Shown: one piece after another, positions 1-5,770 of the stretch
Numbering within the stretch: the first letter of the stretch is position 1
Layout: each line of letters opens with the position of its first letter
Assembly: GCA_902475025.1 (NCBI GenBank)
Contig: CABRXX010000069.1
Coordinates: 1-13,999 of the forward strand
DNA from: Merdiplasma sp905207905
GTDB lineage: Bacteria; Bacillota; Clostridia; Lachnospirales; Lachnospiraceae
DNA length: 13,999 nt
Direction of reading: 5' to 3'
The notes under the pieces: generated by a model
What the model was told of the DNA's origin: nothing
The model's database searches: none
What the model saw: the letters and a program-made list of their open reading frames with translations, nothing else
Translations under genes and position numbers: made by a program

Positions 1-377
1 TGCATCCAACCAAGTATGCAGAGGAGCTTGTTAAGAGAATGGAGAAGAGCGGCGCTAAGGCTTATCTGGTAAATACCGGATGGAACGGCACCGGAAAACG
101 TATCTCCATCAAAGATACCCGCGGCATCATCGATGCGATCTTAAGCGGAGATATCTTAAAGGCTGAGACCAAGAAGATCCCGTATTTCAACTTTGAAGTA
201 CCCACTTCTCTTCCTGGCGTTGACACCAACATTCTGGATCCCAGAAACACCTATGCTGATGCTTCCGAGTGGGAAGAGAAAGCAAAGGATCTGGCTGGCA
301 GATTCATCAAGAACTTCGCTAAATACGAAGGAAACGATGCTGGTAAGGCTCTGGTATCCGCTGGACCTCAGTTATAA
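1..377 (+). CDS. pckA: Phosphoenolpyruvate carboxykinase (ATP), C-terminal part
   Basis: The 5' part lies outside the window; the reading frame is open from base 3 and ends at TAA 375-377. The enzyme interconverts oxaloacetate + ATP and phosphoenolpyruvate + CO2 + ADP in the cytosol. The visible ~124 residues match the C-terminal region of ATP-dependent PEPCK throughout: HPTKYAEELVKRM at the edge, then YLVNTGWNGTGKR, the basic ISIKDTRGIIDAIL stretch, LPGVDTNILDPRNTY, and the usual end ALVSAGPQL. The end matches the E. coli-type protein, so the C-terminus looks complete. In anaerobic fermenters this enzyme often runs towards oxaloacetate, feeding C4 acids; citrate synthase 3 kb away uses the same oxaloacetate pool. 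The direction of flux here is inference. A strong terminator follows 20 bp after the stop. Confidence 0.96.
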   Translation, partial: HPTKYAEELVKRMEKSGAKAYLVNTGWNGTGKRISIKDTRGIIDAILSGDILKAETKKIPYFNFEVPTSLPGVDTNILDPRNTYADASEWEEKAKDLAGRFIKNFAKYEGNDAGKALVSAGPQL

Positions 378-397
378 TTTCATTTCAAAACAGAAAG

Positions 398-428
398 GGC
401 GCCCTATTTCAGGGCGCCTGTTTTATTT
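398..428 (+). terminator. Intrinsic terminator of pckA
   Basis: GGCGCCCT (398-405) and AGGGCGCC (411-418) form a perfect 8-bp stem closed by ATTTC, followed by TGTTTTATTTTC. It lies 20 bp after the pckA stop. The other side (CTTTCTGTTTT read on the minus strand) is also T-rich, so it may also stop transcripts arriving from the convergent yihY gene. Confidence 0.88.
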
Positions 429-433
429 TCTTT

Positions 434-483
434 TTCCCCTCCGTGGACAGGGACGCGTACGTCCCCTTGTCCACAGAGGGGAA
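434..483. repeat. Strong REP-like palindrome between convergent genes
   Basis: A 50-nt near-perfect hairpin: TTCCCCT 434-440 with AGGGGAA 477-483, GTGGACA 443-449 with TGTCCAC 468-474, and GGGACG 450-455 with CGTCCC 460-465, with loop CGTA 456-459. That is 20 base pairs interrupted only by small bulges. There is no T-run on either side, and pckA already has its own terminator, so this is not an ordinary terminator. GC-rich palindromes of this style occur as dispersed REP-type repeats in bacterial genomes; whether this one is dispersed cannot be told from a single copy. Confidence 0.6.
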
Positions 484-518
484 CCAATGTTGAAACCCAT
501 GTCAAAAAGCAAATGTCT

Positions 519-1370
519 CTACCTCCCATGAGGCACGAAATTCTCCGGATCTTCAAAATAAACGTTCAGCTCTGCGCCCATAAACCACAGATACATACAA
601 ATATACAGCCAGAGCATCATGATCACCAGTGTTACAAGACCGCCGTAAATTACGGACATATTTTTGGCATAGTCCAGGTATATGGAAAAGAAGTAAGAAA
701 AAGCACACCAGGACAAGGTGGCAAACACTGCCCCCGGAAGCTGACTCAAAAACCGCAGTCTGCGGTTCGGCAAAAACACATACAAAGCAGCGAAAATCAG
801 GGTCAAAAGACACAAAGCCAGAAGGGTCTGAATGTAAATCAGCAGATTCTGATGGCGGCTCAGCAAAGGAATCAGTTCACACAGGTATTCCTGAAACCGG
901 AAACCAAACACCAGGATCGCCATAGCGACGATAAAAGCAATCACCAAAAAAATAGTATAAAGGGAGGCTCTGGCTCTCAGAATCAGATAGTTTCGATTCT
1001 CCTCCAGGCCCCGGATATTGTTTAGACCGCTCATCAGGCCCATAATGCCTTTTCCTGCCACCCACATCAAAGATACGGCTACGAAAGAAATCAAAGTAAT
1101 GGAGCCATCATAAACGTTTCCGACCACTTCTTTTACCGTAGCCAGCATATCCTCATTCAGGATCTTTCCCACTGCATCAATCACCATCTCCTGTGACAGC
1201 GGGGTGTACTGAAGCAGGGTAAACATCACCATGAGGATCGGAATCACGCTCATGATGAGATAAAAGCTGGCCTGAGCAGCATACACATTAATTTTATCGT
1301 AGCGCATTCTCTTATCAAACTTTATGATAAACTGAACGGCTTTGCTTTCGTTCCATTTTCTTTGCTTCAC
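519..1370 (-). CDS. YihY/BrkB (UPF0761) family membrane protein
   Basis: 283-residue integral membrane protein with about six hydrophobic helices (roughly residues 33-53, 90-107, 137-157, 176-200, 211-231, 241-265). Family features visible are the YAAQASFYLIMSVIPIL first helix, LYVFLPNRRLRF, PGAVFATLSW, YGGLVTLVIMMLWLY and the terminal GAELN motif. Members were once misnamed ribonuclease BN (Rbn); their function is still unsettled, so no reaction is given. The start is GTG 1370, with AGAGGA 8 bases upstream. The gene begins only 15 bp after the stop of the SpoIID-domain gene, with no terminator between, so the two are very likely one transcript. The C-terminus is short (…FVPHGR) and lacks the charged tail of longer homologues. 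Confidence 0.93.
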   Translation of the reverse strand: MKQRKWNESKAVQFIIKFDKRMRYDKINVYAAQASFYLIMSVIPILMVMFTLLQYTPLSQEMVIDAVGKILNEDMLATVKEVVGNVYDGSITLISFVAVSLMWVAGKGIMGLMSGLNNIRGLEENRNYLILRARASLYTIFLVIAFIVAMAILVFGFRFQEYLCELIPLLSRHQNLLIYIQTLLALCLLTLIFAALYVFLPNRRLRFLSQLPGAVFATLSWCAFSYFFSIYLDYAKNMSVIYGGLVTLVIMMLWLYICMYLWFMGAELNVYFEDPENFVPHGR

Positions 1371-1385
1371 GTTTCAAATCCTCTC

Positions 1386-2909
1386 TTACGTTTCCGGATA
1401 TTCCTCCAGGCTGCAGTCCGGGTAATAATAGCTCAGTATTTCCTCAAAGTTCGCTCCTGCTTTCGCCATAGCTTTGGCTCCATTCTGAGACAACCCTTCC
1501 CCATGTCCGTAGCCGCCTCCCTTTAGTATAAAAAGAACGTCTGCTTTTGCTTCCTCCTGCACAGCAGTCTCTTCTTGTCCAAAGTTCGCCCTCTGCCCTG
1601 CTGCCCCATTGTTTTTTTTCTCTGTCCCATCGTTTATTTTCTGATCTTCTGAAGTGATCGTTTTCTCTGTCTCTTGGGATTCCTGGACGTAAAACCAAGC
1701 GCTGGGCAGCATTCCCACAGAAGTACTGCTGCCGTCCTGCAAAATCAGATCTTCTTTTTTCGGAGAGAGTACCTGGCGAATCTCATACTCCCCTTCCACT
1801 ATTACCGTTTTTTCTCCGCCTGTAATCTCCAGCACTTTCGCCCGACCGCTTTCCTCCCGCTCTCGTACATTCAGTTCCTCCACAATATCCGGAGTCTCCA
1901 TCCCGAGGGTTTCCATATTTTTAAGAATGGTCGTCGAAGTAATCCCAGCCTGCCATCGATACCACGGCTCCTGATATTCAAAATCTGTCAGCCTCACACC
2001 GCTGATAAAGCTCTGGAAATCTGCCTCCTGTGCCAGATGATCTTCTTTCCCCGCACCGCTGGAAGTAGAAAAATAGTAGATATCCGCCAGCGCGTCCTGT
2101 CGCATCAGCACCTGCCCGCTGGTATTCTCCACCGCTTTCCGGCTCTCTTCTGTACTGCTTCTATTATTATACACTTGGAAGGATACACTGTCATCCAAAT
2201 CAGCCCCGTAATATTGATCCTTGCTCTCCACCATCCGCTTCAGGGCATAGGTTCTTGCGCACACTGCCTGGGCCTTCAGCGCTTCCTCCGGAAAATAAGC
2301 GGACATTTCACTGGAAAGAACCAAAGGCAGATATTCCTCCAGCGACACTTCATTGATCACTCGGATCCCCTGATCCGTTTTTTTTAGTTCCAGACACCCA
2401 CCGTAGGAAGGCGGTGTCTGATCCCGCTTTAAATTCAAAATCTGCAGTTGCCCATCCTCACTGACAGGATAAATCTTCATCCACTTCTTCTCTCCAAGAG
2501 TCACTGTCTTGCCTGCGGGTAAAAGCTGCAGATCTTTTCCCGCACGAACGCAAAAATCTGTGGTGCAGGTAATCTGAGGATTTTCATGATAGAGTCCGGA
2601 AAAATCGTCTCCCTTGATCAGCACCCGGACAGCCTCAGGAATATCTTCTTGTTTTTCCGCATTTTCCTGTTTCTGATCCTCTTTCGTCATATCATTCATT
2701 TCTTTTTTCGTATCTTGAATCTGCTCCGTAATGCCCTGGAAAGCCAAAAGCTCCGAAGCTCCCTCTGTCTCTTCTTTTTCCCCGCCAGCTTTGAAAACCT
2801 TCCCCTGTGTTCCTGCCGTCTTTTGTACCTGGGACTGTTGGATGGTATCAGCTACAATCACTGAGGCAAGTACCAGCGTGATCACACAGATCCAGATTTT
2901 TGTTTTCAT
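1386..2909 (-). CDS. SpoIID/LytB-domain protein, membrane-anchored or secreted
   Basis: 507 residues. Residues 4-20 form a hydrophobic signal or anchor segment, followed by a Gln/Glu/Lys-rich spacer (about 22-92). The SpoIID domain then starts around 170: EVSLEEYLPLVLSSEMSAYF with E201 at the position of the catalytic Glu of SpoIID-type lytic transglycosylases, KAQAVCARTYAL (212-223), and the C-terminal signature GGGYGHGEGLSQNGA (464-478). A low-complexity Glu/Gln/Lys/Asn linker (about 409-455) splits the last part of the domain from the rest. Family members cleave denuded glycan strands of peptidoglycan, classically during engulfment. This one lacks the usual spoIID neighbours and is paired with yihY, so it may be a paralogue rather than spoIID itself. 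The start ATG 2909 has a GGGAGGGAG ribosome site. Confidence 0.9.
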   Translation of the reverse strand: MKTKIWICVITLVLASVIVADTIQQSQVQKTAGTQGKVFKAGGEKEETEGASELLAFQGITEQIQDTKKEMNDMTKEDQKQENAEKQEDIPEAVRVLIKGDDFSGLYHENPQITCTTDFCVRAGKDLQLLPAGKTVTLGEKKWMKIYPVSEDGQLQILNLKRDQTPPSYGGCLELKKTDQGIRVINEVSLEEYLPLVLSSEMSAYFPEEALKAQAVCARTYALKRMVESKDQYYGADLDDSVSFQVYNNRSSTEESRKAVENTSGQVLMRQDALADIYYFSTSSGAGKEDHLAQEADFQSFISGVRLTDFEYQEPWYRWQAGITSTTILKNMETLGMETPDIVEELNVREREESGRAKVLEITGGEKTVIVEGEYEIRQVLSPKKEDLILQDGSSTSVGMLPSAWFYVQESQETEKTITSEDQKINDGTEKKNNGAAGQRANFGQEETAVQEEAKADVLFILKGGGYGHGEGLSQNGAKAMAKAGANFEEILSYYYPDCSLEEYPET

Positions 2910-3015
2910 ATACTCCCTCCCCGCGGTCTGCTGCAGTCTTTTTCCAAAAAATCACTTCTCCTTTAACAGAAAACATGCTGTTGCAAAGACAGTTCTTATT
3001 CTAAATAAGTATATG
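2910..3015. other. Leader region of the SpoIID-domain gene
   Basis: About 100 bp between the 6S terminator and the SpoIID-domain start. On the minus strand it holds a small hairpin (AACAG…CTGTT, about 2962-2987) and the GGGAGGGAG ribosome site. I see no convincing sigma-A promoter. CATATACT just after the 6S terminator is a loose match to a sporulation-type -10, without a supporting -35. Confidence 0.35.
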
Positions 3016-3041
3016 AAAAGAGGACATGAAACATGTCCTCT
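3016..3041 (-). terminator. Terminator of the 6S RNA gene
   Basis: AGAGGACATG (3019-3028) and CATGTCCTCT (3032-3041) form a perfect 10-bp stem with a 3-nt loop, followed on the minus strand by a T-run (3019-3016) then CATATAC. Confidence 0.75.
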
Positions 3042-3282
3042 CCCAATACCCAAAGTGCCGTTTCCCATATTTTGACTCCTAGCAAAGCTAGGTGGGTAAC
3101 CGCAGCCATCTCCTCTGTCTTCCACTCATGGGAGGCCTGACATCAGCAATGGCGATATAAGAATCCCATAAAAGTAAATGTAGGTTCAAAATAATAGGAT
3201 TGTCGAACACCCCAGGCAATATTCACTTGTCCGTATACTCCGGCACATAGAAATGACTCCATCACCTTGCCGTTCTTAACCT
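3016..3282 (-). ncRNA. ssrS: 6S RNA (RNA polymerase regulator), with terminator
   Basis: Read on the minus strand, the region carries segments I recognise from clostridial 6S RNAs: CCTGGGGTGTTCGACAATCC, TTTTGAACCTACATTT, then GGCCTCCCATGAG, and near the 3' end GGTTACCCACCTAGC, a GCTAGG hairpin arm, and AGTCAAAATATGGG. No open frame covers it, and an independent consensus promoter sits just upstream. 6S RNA folds like an open promoter and holds sigma-A RNA polymerase in stationary phase. The mature RNA is probably about 200 nt; the coordinates include the terminator hairpin at the 3' end. Assignment is from remembered consensus, not a covariance search. Confidence 0.78.
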
Positions 3283-3288
3283 AACAGT

Positions 3289-3317
3289 ATTATAACCCAG
3301 TATATGATTTTTTACAA
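3289..3317 (-). promoter_or_regulatory. Sigma-A promoter of the 6S RNA gene
   Basis: On the minus strand: TTGTAA (3317-3312), a 17-bp spacer, TATAAT (3294-3289). Predicted start near 3282. It drives no protein gene directly, which supports the ncRNA call. Confidence 0.85.
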
Positions 3318-3332
3318 TAATAAATTCCAAAA

Positions 3333-3354
3333 AAAGAAGCTCTAAAGAAGCTCT
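3333..3354. repeat. Tandem 11-bp direct repeat
   Basis: AAAGAAGCTCT occurs twice with no gap (3333-3343, 3344-3354), between the 6S promoter and the citrate synthase promoter. It could be a protein-binding site for either promoter or a simple slippage duplication. Confidence 0.5.
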
Positions 3355-3377
3355 TACAAATTTTAACTTTTTTTAAT

Positions 3378-3406
3378 TTTTATTCCTGAGTATTTTGTGT
3401 TATAAT
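3378..3406 (+). promoter_or_regulatory. Extended -10 promoter of citrate synthase
   Basis: TGTTATAAT (3398-3406) is an extended -10 element (TGnTATAAT). At the matching -35 distance there is only a T-rich stretch (3378-3383), consistent with extended -10 promoters that do not need a -35. The predicted start near 3413 leaves a leader of about 145 nt. Confidence 0.65.
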
Positions 3407-3431
3407 GAGTAGCATATCATTTTTATTCTCC

Positions 3432-3467
3432 TTTATCCTGCTGGAATTTTCTTCCCAACAGGATAAA
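3432..3467 (+). promoter_or_regulatory. Stem-loop in the citrate synthase leader
   Basis: TTTATCCTG (3432-3440) pairs perfectly with CAGGATAAA (3459-3467). After one mismatch the stem continues with TGGAA/TTCC-CA around a TTTTC loop. It is not followed by a T-run on either strand, so it is not an intrinsic terminator. It lies about 20 nt into the predicted citrate synthase transcript and could stabilise the mRNA 5' end or bind a regulator. Confidence 0.55.
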
Positions 3468-3547
3468 ACCAGCCCGGGTCTTTCGTCAGATATTATTTCA
3501 CTATATATCATTTTTATTTCCATTGACCATATTGAATGAATATTTTC

Positions 3548-3555
3548 AGGAGGAG
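3548..3555 (+). promoter_or_regulatory. Ribosome binding site that sets the citrate synthase start
   Basis: AGGAGGAG lies three bases before ATG 3559. An upstream in-frame TTG at 3523 has no such site, so ATG 3559 is chosen. Confidence 0.85.
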
Positions 3556-3558
3556 CCT

Positions 3559-4926
3559 ATGAACAATCAACTTTATTCCGAAATCACCCCCGATATTTTT
3601 AATTTTTCCAAACAGTGCGAACAGATCAGCTATATTGATCCTGCACTGTATCCCAAATATGATGTAAAGCGGGGACTTAGAGATCTAAACGGTAAAGGTG
3701 TGGTGGCCGGACTTACAGAGATTTCCAATGTGGTAGCCAAAAAAAAGGTGAACGGAGAGGAAATTCCCTGCGAAGGACAACTTTTCTACCGCGGACAAAA
3801 TGTGCGCACACTGGTTCAGGGATTTTCCAAAGACAACCGCTTTGGTTTCGAGGAAATCGCTTATCTTCTGCTGTTCGGAAAACTGCCGGACGAGAAAGAG
3901 CTGAAGATTTTCTCTGATATTCTCTCCGGATACCGTACACAGCTTCCCACTAACTTTGTTCGTGATATTATCATGAATGCCCCAAGCCCGGATATGATGA
4001 ATGTACTGGCCCGCAGCGTACTGACTCTGTACGCCTTTGACGATCAGGCCGATGATATTTCTATCCCCAATGTGCTGCGCCAGTGTCTGCAGCTGATCAG
4101 CTTTCTTCCTATGATCTCCGTATACGGCTATCAGACCTATCAGCACTATTACAACGGAAAGAGTCTGTATATCCATACCCCTAATCCCAAACTTTCCTTT
4201 GCAGAAAACATTCTGTGGCTTTTGAGAAAAGACGGAAAATATACAGAACTGGAGGCCCGGCTGTTAGACATCGCTCTGGTACTTCACATGGAGCATGGCG
4301 GCGGTAATAACTCTACCTTCACTACCCATGTGGTCTCTTCCTCCGGCACAGATACTTACTCTGCTTTCGCAGCCTCTTTAGGATCTTTGAAAGGTCCCAG
4401 ACACGGCGGAGCCAATATTAAGGTTGTAAAGATGATGAAAGATCTTCAGGAGCATGTGGCAGACTGGAAGGATGAGGAGGAAGTACAGAATTATCTCCGG
4501 GCTCTTTTAAACAAAGACGCATTTGACCATTCTGGTTTAATCTACGGTATCGGCCATGCGGTATACTCTCTTTCCGATCCCCGCGCAGAGATTCTCAAAT
4601 CTTTTGTAGAACGGCTCTCTAAAGAAAAACAGCGTTCAGAAGAATTTGACCTCTATTGCATGGTAGAACGTCTGGCTCCCAGGGTAATTGCAGAGAAAGC
4701 AAAGATCTACAAAGGCGTCAGCGCCAATGTGGACTTTTACAGCGGCTTTGTTTACAGCATGCTGAATCTTCCGCTTGAGCTGTACACCCCTATCTTTGCC
4801 ATTGCCCGCACCGTAGGCTGGAGCGCTCACCGCATTGAAGAACTGGCAAACAACGGAAAGATCATCCGTCCTGCTTACCTTAGCATTGCAGAAGAACAGG
4901 ATTATGTCCCAATGGCACGGCGATAA
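3559..4926 (+). CDS. Citrate synthase
   Basis: 455 residues; condenses oxaloacetate and acetyl-CoA to citrate and CoA in the cytosol. Family residues are in place: LVLHMEHGGGNNSTF with H246, GSLKGPRHGGAN with H282, GIGHAVYSLSDPRAEI with H333, the catalytic Asp D392 in NVDFYSG, and ARTVGWSAHRIEE. The first 40 residues are a helical extension before RGLRDLNGKGVVAGLTEIS, common in the long clostridial branch of the family. No aconitase or isocitrate dehydrogenase gene follows, so the gene appears monocistronic; it may supply 2-oxoglutarate for glutamate rather than a full TCA cycle (inference). A 2-methylcitrate synthase role cannot be excluded, but no propionate genes are nearby. The gene is read from an extended -10 promoter through a 145-nt leader with a stem-loop. 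Confidence 0.95.
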   Translation: MNNQLYSEITPDIFNFSKQCEQISYIDPALYPKYDVKRGLRDLNGKGVVAGLTEISNVVAKKKVNGEEIPCEGQLFYRGQNVRTLVQGFSKDNRFGFEEIAYLLLFGKLPDEKELKIFSDILSGYRTQLPTNFVRDIIMNAPSPDMMNVLARSVLTLYAFDDQADDISIPNVLRQCLQLISFLPMISVYGYQTYQHYYNGKSLYIHTPNPKLSFAENILWLLRKDGKYTELEARLLDIALVLHMEHGGGNNSTFTTHVVSSSGTDTYSAFAASLGSLKGPRHGGANIKVVKMMKDLQEHVADWKDEEEVQNYLRALLNKDAFDHSGLIYGIGHAVYSLSDPRAEILKSFVERLSKEKQRSEEFDLYCMVERLAPRVIAEKAKIYKGVSANVDFYSGFVYSMLNLPLELYTPIFAIARTVGWSAHRIEELANNGKIIRPAYLSIAEEQDYVPMARR

Positions 4927-4997
4927 TATATCTCTGGAAATCCATGAGCAATTTCTGCATTCAGCGCCGGATAGGCTGCCTGAAACCTGCTTAAAAA

Positions 4998-5011
4998 CAG
5001 CTGCGCAGCTG
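4998..5011. repeat. 14-bp perfect palindrome
   Basis: CAGCTGCGCAGCTG, 6 bp before the left arm of the larger inverted repeat. It may form part of the citrate synthase 3' structure; no T-run follows directly. Confidence 0.5.
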
Positions 5012-5017
5012 AAGGCA

Positions 5018-5109
5018 AAAAGGGCTGCGGCAATTCCAAGAAGCAGCGCTTCTGTCCAGGTAATACCTGGCCGGAAACGCTCTTCCTCTTGATTTGCCGC
5101 AGCCCTTTT
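5018..5109. repeat. Cloverleaf-like inverted repeat, bidirectional terminator candidate
   Basis: A perfect 16-bp closing stem, AAAAGGGCTGCGGCAA (5018-5033) with TTGCCGCAGCCCTTTT (5094-5109), encloses three consecutive hairpins: AGAAGC/GCTTCT (5039-5053), CCAGGT/ACCTGG (5056-5070) and GGAA/TTCC (5073-5086). T-runs end both strands, so it could terminate citrate synthase (+) and the small membrane protein gene (-). It is far more elaborate than an ordinary terminator. It lacks tRNA landmarks. A structured RNA or a small mobile inverted-repeat element are alternatives. Confidence 0.6.
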
Positions 5110-5237
5110 ATGTTATAGAGTGACAGAAAAGTGCTTTTCTTCCTGCAGAATAAAATCGGGATGCGTGACTGTATACGAAACATTGCAAAACATCCAACGG
5201 AAAAATGTACTGTGAAAATAAGCGGTTTTGTCTTTTC

Positions 5238-5591
5238 CTACCAGAAGGTTTTCTCCGCCTTCTTCACTGCCATCAAATACCAGATCATCACCGCAAAAAA
5301 CAGCACCATTGACGCATAGTACAAAACTGCAGGAACGGGAGCCACATAATCCTGATACAGCCCCACTGCACCACTTAAGACAGCCGCAAGCCCAAAGGCT
5401 AAAAGCCGGATACCTATGTACTTTTTATAGCCCTCCAGATCCTTGCATTTTCTCACATCCGTTTTCTGGGAAACTAAAATTCCCTGTTTGATCTCATTTT
5501 TTGCCACCAACAAATAGTAGGCATAAATAATATACAGGCCGCATCCAAAAACAATCAGATCCATCAGCCCAAACATCATACTGGTTTCCAT
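5238..5591 (-). CDS. Small three-helix membrane protein of unknown function
   Basis: 117 residues; I do not recognise the family. Three hydrophobic helices are predicted at about residues 8-29, 60-82 and 88-108. Between helices 1 and 2 is a polar stretch with NEIKQGILVSQKTDVRKC, and the short basic tail (MAVKKAEKTFW) probably faces the cytoplasm. The start ATG 5591 has an excellent TAGGAGGAAAGAA ribosome site. It lies 180 bp downstream of threonine synthase on the same strand with no terminator between, so it may be co-transcribed with thrC. No function can be inferred from sequence alone. Confidence 0.8.
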   Translation of the reverse strand: METSMMFGLMDLIVFGCGLYIIYAYYLLVAKNEIKQGILVSQKTDVRKCKDLEGYKKYIGIRLLAFGLAAVLSGAVGLYQDYVAPVPAVLYYASMVLFFAVMIWYLMAVKKAEKTFW

Positions 5592-5630
5592 TTCTTTCCT
5601 CCTAAATCTTTTTCAAAATCTCCTTTAAAC

Positions 5631-5750
5631 TCACTCTGCTGCCATCTGCCTGCTTTCATTTCCTGCAGCAGTTTCAAAGATCTCCCGGCTCTGCTCCGGA
5701 AAATTTTGCCTGGCTCCAAGCAGTACCTTTCCGTGTTCCTTTTTTTCCAT
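5631..5750 (-). CDS. Possible 39-residue peptide downstream of threonine synthase
   Basis: A short open frame fills the gap between thrC and the small membrane protein: ATG 5750 to TGA 5631, 20 bp after the thrC stop. The peptide is soluble and polar (begins MEKKEHGKVLLGARQNF, ends GNESRQMAAE), with no membrane segment or cysteine. The upstream purine stretch (GCGGAGA) is only one base from the ATG, too close for good initiation, so translation is doubtful. It could also be a decayed fragment or chance. Confidence 0.3.
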   Translation of the reverse strand: MEKKEHGKVLLGARQNFPEQSREIFETAAGNESRQMAAE

Positions 5751-5770
5751 TCTCCGCTTGCTTTGAACGT

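Larger units (their letters stand above)
4927..5237. other. Intergenic region between citrate synthase and the small membrane protein gene
   Basis: About 310 bp without a convincing gene. It holds the 14-bp palindrome and the cloverleaf-like repeat. From 5110 to 5237 I see nothing further. A minus-strand open frame at 4902-5183 runs through the repeat arms and into citrate synthase and has no ribosome site; I do not call it. Confidence 0.6.

Noticed and set aside
1674..2387. 237-codon plus-strand open frame
   Set aside because: Antisense to the SpoIID-domain gene; composition is typical of a shadow frame and there is no ribosome site.
2940..2990. Third copy of the structured repeat (AAAAAATCAC followed by GTTGCAAAGAC)
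   Set aside because: Only two short words match, in the wrong order, with no complementary ends.
2994..3016. Sporulation sigma-E promoter for the SpoIID-domain gene
   Set aside because: CATATACT resembles a sigma-E -10, but there is no matching -35 at the right distance and it overlaps the end of the 6S terminator.
5018..5109. tRNA or tRNA-like gene, because of the cloverleaf shape
   Set aside because: The closing stem is 16 bp, and there is no T-loop TTCRANY, D-loop or anticodon-loop pattern.
4902..5183. 93-codon minus-strand open frame after citrate synthase
   Set aside because: It runs through both arms of the cloverleaf-like repeat and into the citrate synthase coding end, has no ribosome site and shows no recognisable protein features.
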